The notes: generated from the sequence alone by a model not told the origin. DNA of 64,000 nucleotides from AP-15 sp963833745 (GCA_963833745.1 CAWHZD010000004.1:310001-374000), one strand, 5' to 3'. Positions 52,964 to 62,632 are shown, counted from the first letter of the stretch. A program made the numbers and translations.

Positions 52964-53926
52964 TGGAGCCACGCAAGACCGCCGAGAAGGCGCTGGTCAC
53001 GGTCATCCAGGAAGCCTGGATCGGTGGGGTGTGGACCCGACGCGTCGACGAGCTGGTGCAGGCGATGGGCCTTTCCGGCATCTCAAAGAGCCAAGTTTCC
53101 AAGCTCTGCAAAGACATTGATGAACGGGTCAACGCCTTCCTCGAGCGGCCGATCGACGGCGAGTGGCCGTATCTGTGGCTTGACGCCACCTATCTCAAGG
53201 TCCGCGACGGCGGCCGCATCGTCTCGGTGGCTGCGATAATCGCCGTGGCGGTTACGACCGAAGGCCCGCGCGAGATCATCGGGCTTGGCATCGGTCCTTC
53301 GGAGGCCGAGCCTCCTGAGCCTGTCGAAAGGCTGGTCGAGCTTTCTCAAGGGCCTGGTCAAGCGCGGTCTCAAAGGCGTCAAGCTGGTCATCTCCGACGC
53401 TCACGACGGCCTGCGCCTCGCCATCACCCGCGTGCTCGGTGCGACCTGGCAAAGGTGCCGCGTGCATTGGATGCGCAACGCCTTGGCGCACGTGCCGAAA
53501 GGCCAGCACACCATGGTCGCTGCCGCGATCCGCCAGGCTTTTCTACAGACCGACACCGCGACAGCGCATCAGACCTGGCGTCATGTCGCCGACCAGCTGC
53601 GGGCACGCTGGCCCAAGCTCGCCGCTCTGATGGACGACAGCGAACATGACGTGCTGGCCTACATCACCTTTCCGGCCCAGCACCGCACCAAGCTGCACAG
53701 CACCAACCCGCTTGAGCGTCTCAACAAGGAGGTCAAACGCCGCGCCGATGTCGTCGGCATCTTCCCCAACGAAGCCAGCATTACCCGGCTGATCGGCGCC
53801 GTCCTGCTCGAGCACAACGATGAATGGCTGCCCCAGTGCCGTTACATGCAGATCGAGGGGATGGCCGAGCTCACACCGCCGCTGATCGACGCCGATCCCG
53901 CGAAACTTCCACCACTGGCCGCCTAA
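52964..53926 (+). pseudogene. IS256-family transposase, copy 3, N-truncated and interrupted by a short repeat
   Basis: Begins within the protein at LEPRKTAEKALVTVIQEAWI, with WPYLWLDATYLKVRDGGRIV (catalytic Asp). After GLGIGPSEAE a 22-base foreign piece breaks the frame; the next frame continues SFLKGLVKRGLKGVKLVISD, AHDGLRLAITRVLGATWQRC and HSTNPLERLNKEVKRRADVV (Glu) to the stop at 53926. The N-terminal 100 or so residues are missing. It belongs to a different IS256 subgroup from copies 1 and 2. Confidence 0.85.
53311..53332. repeat. Short repeat-like insertion in the IS256 copy 3 transposase
   Basis: CCTCCTGAGCCTGTCGAAAG plus GC replaces the six bases expected between codons for SEAE and WSSFLKG. 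CCTGAGCCTGTCGAA is a widely dispersed intergenic repeat core in alphaproteobacteria. The net change of 16 bases shifts the frame. Confidence 0.5.
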
Positions 53927-54128
53927 CCGATGGCCACCTCAAACTCCACTCCGATTTACACCACCTTGACGGACGTGACCCCGGATCTGCGGCGCTGTGC
54001 CGCCCAAGCGGAGTGGCGAGCCTGATGCCCGGAGGTGACCGGGACCACCGTAGTTCGCGACCTTGGTCTCGTAGCGATGCACGGCGCCCGGGGACAACGC
54101 CCCTTTCCAACCGGGAGGCACTCGCGCG

Positions 54129-54443
54129 ATGAGCCCGGACGGCGAAGCGGGCCCGGAGACCGCGATTGCTCGAGCGCCGGCGAGCATGGCCGAAGCGCTC
54201 TCGTCGCGTCTCCCGGACGGGTCGGACCCCGACGAGGTCCGCGACTGGTTCGAGTTCGAAACCATTGTCGACTTGCCGGCGCCGGCCCTGACGTTCGCCG
54301 AGGCCGCCGCCGCCGACTACCGGCGGATTTCGTTGAAAAAGGTCGACCGCGGAGGGTTGCGGTGTGCTCTGGCAGTGACATCACCGATCAGGGCGAGGGT
54401 GCCGGCTCGCCGACAGGCGGCGGTATTCGGCCGTCACGGTTGA
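54129..54443 (+). CDS. Hypothetical small protein
   Basis: 104 aa from the ATG at 54129, which has GGGAGG ten bases upstream. The N-terminal 75 residues look protein-like (LSSRLPDGSDPDEVRDWFEF, ETIVDLPAPALTFAEAAAAD, acidic and balanced), the C-terminal 25 look random and run toward the IS1182 remnant, so the natural end may have been lost. No family recognised. Confidence 0.35.
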   Translation: MSPDGEAGPETAIARAPASMAEALSSRLPDGSDPDEVRDWFEFETIVDLPAPALTFAEAAAADYRRISLKKVDRGGLRCALAVTSPIRARVPARRQAAVFGRHG

Positions 54444-54849
54444 TGTGGCTTGGGTTCTCCTAGCTGACGCTCCCGGACGAGGCGCACGCCGTTGGTTCTC
54501 CAACCAGCTTGGCCAGCTTGCGCAGGTTCTGGGCGACCGCGGCGAGCAGGAACTCGTCCTTCGCGCCGGAGGGGCCGCGCAACCGAAGTCGATTGAGCCT
54601 GAGGATGCGCTTGAGATGGGCGAACAGCATCTCGATCTTCTTCCGCTCGCGGCGTGACTGGAGATATTCGGGCGTGCCGGCAAGGCCTCTGGCGACCTCA
54701 CGCGCGGCCTCATGCACGCTTCTCGGCACCTTGCGGTGCGGCTGTCCAGGACAGCATTTTTCCTTGAGAGCGCAGGCCTCACAGTCGGATTGACGGGCTC
54801 GGTAGAGCCTCATGTTGTTCTTGGTGACACCGCTCCGCGGGATGGTGTA

Positions 54850-56263
54850 GAGCTATCGCCGAATCTTGGTGATGGCCTGAGGGATCAGGCGGCGGCGGTT
54901 TGGGATTGCGAGGACGCGGGGTTGGCGGCGACTTCGATCCCGTCGGTGAACCTGACACCTTGAATGAGCTTGGGCAACTGGTTGTGGCCATCGAGCCTGC
55001 GCCAGCTTTTCTGCGCCGCATCGACCAGCTTGAACACCATGGCGAGCGCCGTCTTATTCGAGAGGCAGCCCTTCGAGCGGATCGTGCGGTGCCGCACGGT
55101 GGCAAAGGTGCTCTCGATCGGGTTCGAGGTCCGCAGGTGTTTCCAGTGTTCGGCAGGGAAATCGTAAAATGCGAGCAGGGCCTGGCGATCCTTTGCCAGG
55201 CACTCGGCGGCCTTATCGTATTTCAACTCGTAGGCTGCGATGAAGGCGTCGAACGCGGCCTCGGCGTCCTTGCTCGTCTCCGCCATCCAGATCTCCTGTA
55301 ATGCCCGCTTGGCTTTCGGCTGCTGGCTCTTCGGCAGTTTGTTGAGGACGTTGGCGGTCTTGTGCACCCAGCAGCGTTGCTCGCGTGTGATCGGCCACAG
55401 CTCGCCGAGCGCCTTCCAGAAGCCAAGCGCGCCGTCGGCGACGGCGAGTTCGGGCGCGACCGCCAGACCTCGGTTCTTCAAATCGAGCAGCAGTTCACGC
55501 CAATCCTGCGCGCTCTCGCGCGCGCCGTCGATAAAGCCGAGCAGCTCCTTCCTGCCCTCCGGCGTCGCGCCGATGATGACCAGGATGCATTGCTTGGCGT
55601 CTTCAAGACGGGCCTGCAGGTAAATGCCGTCGGCCCACACATAGACGTAATGCTTGGCCGACAAATCGCGCTTCCTCCAGTGCTCGTGCTCGTCGATCCA
55701 GACCTCCTTCAGCCGAGCAATAGTCGAGGCCGACAGGCCCGGTGCATCCTTGCCGAGCAGGGCAGAAAGCGCCTCCTCGAAATCGCCGGTCGAGATGCCC
55801 TTCAGGTAAAGGATCGGGATCAGCACCTCCAGGCTCCGCGAGCGCCGCGCATACGGCGGCAGGATCGCGGGTGTGAAGCGGATGCGCCCGGCATCATCGG
55901 CAGCGCCACGGTCGCGCACGCGGGGTTGGCGCACGCCGACCGGGCCGATGCCGGTCATCACCTCGCGTTCAGGCAGGTGCCCGTGCCGGACCACGCGGCT
56001 CAGGCCAGTAGCGGTCCTCAGATCGACATGCTTGGCGAGGAATTCGGCCACCTCGGCCTCGATCGCTTGGGCCAGCAGGGCCCGCGCTCCGTTGCGCAGC
56101 ACCTCGGTGAGCGGGTCGGCGAATGACCCTGGTTGAAGCAGCTTGACGACGTTAGCATCGGACACGGCGTATCACTCCTTTGCTGGAGAAGTGGAGGCGC
56201 GAACACCCCCACGATACGCCGCCTTCATCCCGTCAGCCCGTCACCAACTTCCGCGCATAGCTC
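54850..56263. mobile_element. IS256-family element, copy 2, intact, inserted in IS1182 copy 2
   Basis: Ends GAGCTATCGCCGAATCTTGG (54850) and, on the complement, GAGCTATGCGCGGAAGTTGG (56263) form the inverted repeats. The 9-base direct repeat GATGGTGTA lies at 54841-54849 and 56264-56272, the normal target duplication. 1414 bp. Confidence 0.88.
54885..56165 (-). CDS. IS256-family transposase, copy 2
   Basis: 426 aa, continuous and full length. Motifs: VVRHGHLPEREVMTGIGPVG, LIPILYLKGISTGDFEEALS, HYVYVWADGIYLQARLEDAK (catalytic Asp), VADGALGFWKALGELWPITR, EQRCWVHKTANVLNKLPKSQ (second Asp region) and LRTSNPIESTFATVRHRTIR (Glu). It is the best-preserved IS256 gene in the window and probably active. 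Confidence 0.95.
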   Translation of the reverse strand: MSDANVVKLLQPGSFADPLTEVLRNGARALLAQAIEAEVAEFLAKHVDLRTATGLSRVVRHGHLPEREVMTGIGPVGVRQPRVRDRGAADDAGRIRFTPAILPPYARRSRSLEVLIPILYLKGISTGDFEEALSALLGKDAPGLSASTIARLKEVWIDEHEHWRKRDLSAKHYVYVWADGIYLQARLEDAKQCILVIIGATPEGRKELLGFIDGARESAQDWRELLLDLKNRGLAVAPELAVADGALGFWKALGELWPITREQRCWVHKTANVLNKLPKSQQPKAKRALQEIWMAETSKDAEAAFDAFIAAYELKYDKAAECLAKDRQALLAFYDFPAEHWKHLRTSNPIESTFATVRHRTIRSKGCLSNKTALAMVFKLVDAAQKSWRRLDGHNQLPKLIQGVRFTDGIEVAANPASSQSQTAAA

Positions 56264-57315
56264 GATGGTGTAGGGCCGGCGGTACTGCTACAGGATTTTG
56301 CCGCCCGGGCAGGTATAGGTGTTTGAGATCGGGTCGAAGACAAAATCGGAGCGACTGAAGGTACCATCGGTGCGCTCGCCTTTGTCCCACACCGGTACAT
56401 GCGGTGCGATGTTCTTTTCTTCCACCATCCAGGCAAGGATCTCCGCCGATCCGTACGCGCTGTCAGCGCTGAGTCGCTGGGGCTTCAAGCCAAAGCAGGC
56501 TTCGGTGCCGTCGAGCATGGTTTGGGCGGCGCCGACCTCGGCTCGTCGGCTGGCGCGTGTCGCCTCGACATCCATGATAATCGCTGCTTTGAGGTCGATC
56601 AGATAGTTGTCGGAGTAGGCGAAGAAGGCGTGGCCTTTGTGTGCGCCGGTCCACTGTGCGGCAGGGTCCGCCGGCGAGATGAACTTCGGAACAACCTCGC
56701 TCGCTGCACCCCAGGCGGCTTCATCGAGCGTATCGAGATATTCCCGTACGGCGCGCCGCGTGGTCGCCAGCTCCTGCCAGTCGACCTGATCAGTACTGGC
56801 CAAAGAGCGCTGTTTATTGGCGTCGGCGGCGATCAAACCAGCATCAACGGCGAACCCCTCACCACCGACCAGGCCCTCCGTTATTGCGCGCTGCACCACT
56901 AACTCGAACAGCTGACGGAAAACGTCACTGTCGCGGAAGCGACCATGACGGGTCTTTGAAAACGTCGAGTGATCGGGAACGCGACCCTCCAATCCAAGCC
57001 GACAGAACCAGCGGTAGGCCAGCGGTAGGCAAGATTAAGGTCGGCCTCCTCGCAAAGGCGCCGCTCCGAGCGGATGCCGAAACAGTAGCCCACGACGAGC
57101 ATGCGGATCATCAGTTCGGGATCGATCGAGGGCCGCCCGATCGGGCTGTAGAACGGCGTCAGTCCCTGCCGCAGAGTGCTGAGATCGAAAAACCGGTCGA
57201 TCTTGCGCAGCAGATGATCAGCCGGCACCCGATCCTCTAGGCAAAACTCGTAGAACAGCTTCGTCTGATCGTGACCTTGTCGCCCCATCATTGCGATTAG
57301 CCCCCCTGAGCCCCA

Positions 57316-58306
57316 TTGGCAGGGAATCACGAGCGGCTCGCAACTTCAAGCCGATTTTTTCAACAAAATCCGCGCGCTGCCCGCGCTGAGAATACGCGAC
57401 GGGCGTACCGCGCCGCTGTCGCCGCCTTTACCGACTGGTGCGCCGCGCAGCGGCAGACTGCCTTGCCGGCCGCGCCTGAGACCGTCGCGGCCTTTCTTGC
57501 CGCCGAGGCGGGGAGGGCGGCTCGCCGTCAACACGCTGCGTCTGCGCCACGCCGGGCTGCGCTACCTGCACCTGTTGGCCGGGTACCCGACGCCAACCGC
57601 CTCGGCCTTGGTGTCGGCGACCTTTGCCGGCATCCGCCGCGCCCATCGCCGGCCGTTGCGCAAAAAGACCGCGCTGGTGCTCGATCCGCTGCGCGCCGCG
57701 GTGCGGGCGATCCCCGGCAGCTTGCGGGGATTGCGCGACCGCGCCTTGCTGCTCGTCGGCTTTGCGGCGGCGCTCCGGCCGAGCGAACTCGCCGCCCTGA
57801 CGAGCGATCACCTGACCCGCCACGAGGACGGCATCGCGCTGCTGCTGCCGTGGCGCAAAAACGACCAGGAGGCACACGGCACAACTGTGTGGCTGCCGGC
57901 TGGTCAGACCGATCTGTGCCCGGTAACGGCGCTCGAAGCCTGGCTCGCCATGGCAAATATTACCGACGGTCCGCTGTTCCGCCGGCTGTGGCATCTGCCG
58001 CCGCCGCATAGCCGGAGGGGTGCCAAACGGAAACCGATAGCCGACCGCTATCGGATTGATACCCGCCCGATCGACACCGATTCGATAGCGCTGATCGTCA
58101 AGAAATGGACCGCGCTCGCCGGGCTCGACGGCGCCGCTTTTGCTGGGCACAGCCTCAGGCGCGGCGCGATCTCGAGCGGCGTCGCGCAGGGCGTCCACAT
58201 CGCTCGCCTCAAGCAGTTTTCCGGCCACGCCTCATTGAAGAGCCTGGAAGAATATGTCGAGCTTGACGAATTGCGCCACAACCATCCGCTCAAGGACGTC
58301 CTCTGA
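57316..58306 (+). pseudogene. Tyrosine-type site-specific integrase, one frameshift
   Basis: The N-terminal part (TTG at 57316) reads RAENTRRAYRAAVAAFTDWC, AAQRQTALPAAPETVAAFLA. Near 57510, at a GGGGAGGG run, the frame changes to RLAVNTLRLRHAGLRYLHLL. The catalytic part is complete: Arg in FAAALRPSELAALTSDHLTR, GHSLRRGAISSGV, and SGHASLKSLEEYVELDELRH with the Tyr. A protein starting at 57497 (269 aa) would keep the catalytic domain but lose part of the core-binding domain. Confidence 0.8.
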
Positions 58307-58384
58307 CCAAGCTTCGAGACCCAATTATCCGTCTTGAGAAAATACGACCGATGATCGAGGCGGCTGGTGAGTTGACCCGAGCGC

Positions 58385-58936
58385 GGGATGTTATCGGCCC
58401 CGTCGGCGATCCGCTGAGCGATCGACAGCCGCGGCAGTGTCAGCAACGTCTGGTAGATGACGCAGAACCGCTCGCTGGTTTCGACGAGCCGCTGCATCGT
58501 CGCCGCATCGGCGTCGGTATCCAACTTGAATGTCAACGCGATGTCGGTGAGGCCGACCGGGGTCTCGCGGTCGACGCCGAGCGTCCCGCGTGCATCCCAA
58601 TGACCCTCAGCGATCACCCGACCGCCGCGCAGCTTGACGCCCATCGCCGTGGCGACGGCGCTGATCGTGACCCCGGCGCAAGCGACCAGCGCCTCGAGCA
58701 GCATGTCCGCTGAGCGGGCGAGGCTCCCGTCGCCGCCGCCGGCCGGGTGCAGCCCGGGCACGGTCTCACCGTCCCAGGAGCGTACCCGGCAGGCGATGCG
58801 GTCCAGATCCAGCTACCGCTTCGACGCCGGCCGGGATACGTGCGGTTTCGGGCTGCTCGCAGTACTGCCTCTTTAAGGGCGCTGCAGCGCGCAGTTGATG
58901 AGGGTCCAGCCTGTTCTGATCCTTCACTTCGGTCAT
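58385..58936 (-). pseudogene. OsmC-family protein, frameshifted
   Basis: Begins MTEVKDQNRLDPHQLRAAAP near 58936 with LKRQYCEQPETARIPAGVEA; after a break near 58790 another frame gives GLHPAGGGDGSLARSADMLL, EALVACAGVTISAVATAMGV and TMQRLVETSERFCVIYQTLL. The catalytic-type Cys of OsmC/Ohr proteins (VACAG, RFCVIYQ) are both present. These proteins reduce organic hydroperoxides. The gene ends near 58385 and its frame runs on into the integrase region, so the true stop may be lost. Confidence 0.75.
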
Positions 58937-59386
58937 CGCTACACCGGCGGTGTAGGTTCCACCCGCGGCCGGAGCAAGCGCCACCCGATGCGCGACAGCA
59001 GCTCCGCCTTCAGGCCTTCGCGGTGAACTGTGTCGGCATGCAACCCGCGCAATTGCTGGGCGAGCTGGTGCGGCTCTTCGAGTCGGTAAATTCGACGCGC
59101 TGGTTCTGCCGAACGCGCTGGCGTTTAACGACGCCGATCAGCCGGCGGCGAGCCTCCGCGATCGGTGCCCGCGGCTAGCTGCCGCCGCAGTGTGAACCCT
59201 AACACAGGCTCTCGCTCGCAATGTGGTTATAGAGAAGGTGGCTGAGCCCCGCCGCGGTGACCCGCGGCGGGGCGTCGCGGTTAGCGGTCGCGCGGTTCCC
59301 ACAGCACGATGTGGGTGGCGCCGTCCTCAGCCGGGCGCTCTAGCTTGACGAGGCGGCAGCGTAGCCAATTCGCGCCAAACTCGGGG
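58937..59386. other. 450 bases without a complete gene
   Basis: A short minus-strand tail (NPEFGANWLRCRLVKLERPA then EDGATHIVLWEPRDR, stop near 59280) reads like a protein end but has no start codon, so it is probably a fragment. Nothing else is recognised. Confidence 0.4.
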
Positions 59387-59492
59387 TTATGCGGCGGGCC
59401 GTAACCCGATTATGCGAAGTTGAGCGTTATGCGGAGCCGCGGGCTCGGGCCGTGATTTCGCGCGGCCTTCGGGCGGTGTGCGCTCCGCATAA
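59387..59492. repeat. Cluster of TTATGCGG motifs, possible recombination site
   Basis: Direct copies TTATGCGG (59387), TTATGCGA (59410) and TTATGCGGAGC (59427-59437), plus an exact inverted copy GCTCCGCATAA (59482-59492), all in 106 bases. The arrangement, with an 11-bp perfect inverted pair 44 bases apart, looks like binding sites for a tyrosine recombinase. Confidence 0.45.
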
Positions 59493-59547
59493 TTCCAGGA
59501 GCGGGAAGTGGCGGCGCCGTACCGACCACGACGCCGCAGCCGGCGGA

Positions 59548-59844
59548 TCAGCGCGACCAGGCGAGCGCGTAGCCGCCCTCAACCTCGACCAGGCTGGCGA
59601 AGATCGGCGTCGGGAAAGACGGGTCGTCGAGTTTCACCGAGTGGTAGACGGTGTTGTCCTTAGAGGTCCGCTTCCAGGCGGCGCCGATCTCGACGTCGCC
59701 GGCGGAGACGCGCAGGGCCGGGACCTTTTCGTTCGAGGACGGCTCGGTCGGGACGAACCGCGCTTTGACGTTGAGCGAGAGGGTGCGGATGGTGCCGTTG
59801 AGGGTGCCGCCTTCGCTGCGGGTGAAGCTGCCGATTTGAGCCAT
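59548..59844 (-). CDS. DUF736-family protein
   Basis: 98 aa from the ATG at 59844 (GGAGGT upstream). The sequence MAQIGSFTRSEGGTLNGTIR, TLSLNVKARFVPTEPS, YHSVKLDDPSFPTPIFASLV is the DUF736 family, small beta-rich proteins encoded on conjugative plasmids and integrative elements of alphaproteobacteria, usually near transfer genes. No transfer genes are seen here. The biochemical function is unknown. Confidence 0.9.
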   Translation of the reverse strand: MAQIGSFTRSEGGTLNGTIRTLSLNVKARFVPTEPSSNEKVPALRVSAGDVEIGAAWKRTSKDNTVYHSVKLDDPSFPTPIFASLVEVEGGYALAWSR

Positions 59845-60242
59845 CGTGACCTCCTTGACTGCTGTTTCAGGACCACGCCCATCGCGGCCTGATGGCGGTC
59901 GACAGCGCCACGACGCACGGCCCACAGCCGCAGGCCCGCAGCACCGCGGAGGACGGCCGAGCGAGAGTTTCTTGTCGCGCGAGCAATGCGTGCAGCGCAG
60001 GGAAGGAAGTCATAGACCGGCCGTTGCGGGATCAAGACTGGCGAGCAACCGCGAGCGCATCGCGGGGCTTGATCCGCCAGCACCAGGCTGCAGAGGAGCG
60101 ATGGTCCCCGGCAGTCAAGAAGGGCCTCGGTTCGGGTGCGCCCCCGGCGATGGCGGATCGCCCGCCGGCAGCCCGCTCGCACGAACTTTCGATAATCCGA
60201 AAGAACGGCATAGTCGGCGTCCTTTCAACCTGAGGAGGCCAC
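59845..60242. other. Intergenic stretch upstream of the recombinase tandem
   Basis: About 400 bases; frames on both strands are Arg-rich shadows. No gene recognised. It may contain decayed DNA between the DUF736 gene and the recombinase pair. Confidence 0.4.
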
Positions 60243-61461
60243 ATGCCAAGGCAAAACCGCGGAATGAGGAAAAGTGTGAGAGGGCGGCTACACATGGCCG
60301 CTCCTCATATCGCGAAGACTTCAGGTGCTGGCTTCGCGACGGCGGATACAAAACGACGACTATTAAGGAGCTGGTGCGGCTGCTCGCTTCCTGGACCGAC
60401 TGGGCCCACGCTGCCGGCTTCACGAGCGACACGGTCTTGAGCACCTTTGACGCATCCAAGGTGGCTTTCACAGAGCGCAGGACAGGCAGGGAGGTCCTCA
60501 ACGCCGCAGCATTGTTTATCCGCCAACTACAAGACCCCGGCATCGTTCCGCGAGGTGAGAGGCCCACGCCGTAGAAGGTGCGGCCGATTCTCGAAGCGTT
60601 TCGCGCCTGGATGCGCTCTCATCGCGGCATCGCCAAATCCTCGCTCGACACGTATCAGACGACCATTGCGGGGCTCCTTGAGGCGCCGGGCGACGCTCCC
60701 GAGACCTTTACGTTCGAAGCGATACGGGCCCTTGTTCTCAAGCGCGCGCGACCACACGGCTTAGCACTTGCGAAGTCAATCGCCGTTGCGACGCGCGCAT
60801 TTCTGCGCTTCCTCGTCGCGACCGGCCGCTGCCCGGCGGGGCGCGAATATGCCGTGCCCGGCTTCGCCAGCTGGCGGCTGACATCGGTGCCGGGCTTCCT
60901 CGGCTCGGAGGAGATCGAGTGCCTCATCGCCTCATCGCAGCCTGCGCGGGCGACCTTCGATTGCGCGACCGGGCCGTCGCCTTGCTCCTTGCCCGTCTCG
61001 GCCTGAGGGCAAGCGACGTCGCCAACCTCGAGTTCCGCGATATCGGTTGGGGAAACGGGCGCCTTGCCGTCTCCTGCAAGTCGCGCCGCGCGGAATGGCT
61101 GCTGCTGACGCAGGAGATCGGCGATGCGATCCTCGCCTATATCGAATGCGGCCGGCCGCGCGTCGGGACGCTCCGGTTGTTCATCACGGACCGCGTGCCG
61201 ATTCGACCCATTACCCGCTGCACCGTTAAAGGGATCGTGCGGCACGCGCTGATCCGGGCTGGGGTCAAGAGCGCCCATCAGGGCGCCCATATTCTGCGCC
61301 ACTCCGCGGCGACGCAGATGCTCCGTCACGGTGTCAGCCTTGCCGGCGGCGGCGCGGTGCTTCGCCATCGCGATCAGACGATGACGATGCATTACGCCAA
61401 GGTCGACTTCGCGCTCCTCTCCGAGATTGCCCAGCCCTGGGCGGAGAGGCCGGCATGCTGA
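60243..61461 (+). pseudogene. Tyrosine recombinase, RIT-like tandem first member, broken
   Basis: Blocks in order: SSYREDFRCWLRDGGYKTTT, IKELVRLLASWTDWAHAAGF; an in-frame TAG at 60572 followed by VRPILEAFRAWMRSHRGIAK without a frame change; after a second break near 60950, LRLRDRAVALLLARLGLRAS (catalytic Arg region), GAHILRHSAATQMLRHGVSL and LRHRDQTMTMHYAKVDFALL (Tyr). This matches the second type of recombinase in recombinase-in-trio elements. One nonsense codon plus one or two frameshifts leave it inactive. Confidence 0.75.
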
Positions 61462-61705
61462 TCGAGGACATCCAACGCTATCTCGCGCTGCGCCGCTCGC
61501 TCGGCTTCAAGCTGGAACAGGCGGCCGAATATCTGGAATGGTTTGCACGCTTTGCCACGGACAAGGGCGAGCGCCACATCCGCGCGCAAACCGCCATCGA
61601 GTGGGCGCAGACGGCGCCGACACCGGGCGCAACGGTACCGCCGGCTCAGGGAGGTCGTGCGTGCGGCGCGGTTCCTTCGCCTCGGAAACCCGACCCATGA
61701 GATGT
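61455..61705 (+). pseudogene. Tyrosine recombinase, tandem second member, truncated
   Basis: The ATG at 61455 overlaps the stop of the preceding gene by 7 bases. MLIEDIQRYLALRRSLGFKL, EQAAEYLEWFARFATDKGER and HIRAQTAIEWAQTAPTPGA form the N-terminal SAM-like domain. After a frame break, RRLREVVRAARFLRLGNPTH follows and then the similarity stops near 61705; the catalytic domain is gone. The overlapping arrangement is the classic layout of recombinase trios. Confidence 0.75.
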
Positions 61706-61962
61706 ACAAGTATGGACTTGACCTGACGGCCAGTACTCTCGTGGATGCAGATGAGGGGGACCCGAAACCGTTGCGCCGCGGAATGTTCGGCGGTCGCCCC
61801 GTAGTATCGGAGGAGAGTTGGTGCGCCGGGCATCGCGGCGTCGTCTTTGGACTAGATTTGGCAGCAGATGTTCGACCTTCACGGTTCGGCCAGCGGCTCA
61901 GCCGTTGGATGGCGGAACAGATACGGTGCCGAAATTGGCCCGTCTCGACACGAGCACTGAAC

Positions 61963-62214
61963 ATGCCGACGGATCATCCCAACCCGCGCCCGCCCAGCGA
62001 GCCGACTTATCGCCTGGAAGGGGTCGTCACCGAGGTGCTCGGCGAGAGCGTAAAATCCGTTCCCATCAGCGCCGAGGCCGCTTCGGGTCAGATTGAGACG
62101 GCGCGGCGGCTGCATCAGCCGCCGAGCCGAGCCATATTCATCATGATCAGCGGAATAGCGTTGGCCGCGGCCGCCACTATAAAACGCGACGCCCCGGACT
62201 TAACTCAACTGTGA
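61963..62214 (+). CDS. Hypothetical small protein with a C-terminal membrane segment
   Basis: 83 aa. MPTDHPNPRPPSEPTYRLEG, then VVTEVLGESVKSVPISAEAA and a hydrophobic stretch AIFIMISGIALAAAATI near the C-terminus. The composition is plausible for a small membrane protein but no homologue is known to me, and the frame continues upstream of the recombinase fragment. Low confidence. A hairpin terminator lies 30 bases downstream on the same strand, which slightly supports transcription here. Confidence 0.35.
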   Translation: MPTDHPNPRPPSEPTYRLEGVVTEVLGESVKSVPISAEAASGQIETARRLHQPPSRAIFIMISGIALAAAATIKRDAPDLTQL

Positions 62215-62243
62215 ACAAGCATCGCCGAGCCCGGCTCGCGAAA

Positions 62244-62272
62244 CCCAGCGCGCAGCGCGGCTGGGCTTTCTT
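62244..62272 (+). terminator. Hairpin with T-rich tail
   Basis: CCCAGC (62244-62249) pairs with GCTGGG (62260-62265); the loop CGCAGCGCGG-like bases can pair further. CTTTCTT follows. Rho-independent-type terminator for plus-strand transcription. Confidence 0.5.
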
Positions 62273-62632
62273 CAAGTGGCGATTGAACTCCCCGCACTTG
62301 GGCTGGGCTTAGCCCTGATTTTCTTAACTCTGGACGCGATTTCGAGTGGTTGAGAAATTCGCTGGACCTCAAAGCGGAATGCCGAGTTCGTTGTCGCGGT
62401 CAGGGCGGGAACCGTGTCGCCGAGGAACCGGAGCGGCAGCACGAAATCACGGCTGAGGAGCTGGCGGGATGGCCCGAAGGGTAAGCCGAACTAGAGAGCC
62501 GCGCCTAGGCGCGAGCGCACCCAATTCGGCAGAGGGCTGCTCACTTTTGCACACGCTGGGCTCTCGTGTGACCAGGGCGAAATCGCGTCATACGAAGGCG
62601 AGCAAGTCTTGTTGAGGAAGAGGCAGCCGTCG
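62273..62632. other. Intergenic stretch, nothing recognised
   Basis: About 360 bases downstream of the ctrA-like gene (minus strand). No convincing frame, repeat or hairpin besides the terminator to its left. Confidence 0.4.

Larger units (their letters stand above)
54460..57291 (-). pseudogene. IS1182-family transposase, copy 2, split by an IS256 and frameshifted
   Basis: N-terminal part right of the IS256: MMGRQGHDQTKLFYEFCLED, RVPADHLLRKIDRFFDLSTL, PSIDPELMIRMLVVGYCFGI, then a frame break at a tandem 11-base duplication (57009-57030), then GRVPDHSTFSKTRHGRFRDS, GGEGFAVDAGLIAADANKQR, and LSADSAYGSAEILAWMVEEK (Asp). It ends in NTYTCPGGKIL at the insertion. Left of the IS256 it resumes RLYRARQSDCEACALKEKCC and EMLFAHLKRILRLNRLRLRG, LAAVAQNLRKLAKLV. 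All catalytic blocks exist but the gene is doubly broken. Confidence 0.85.
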
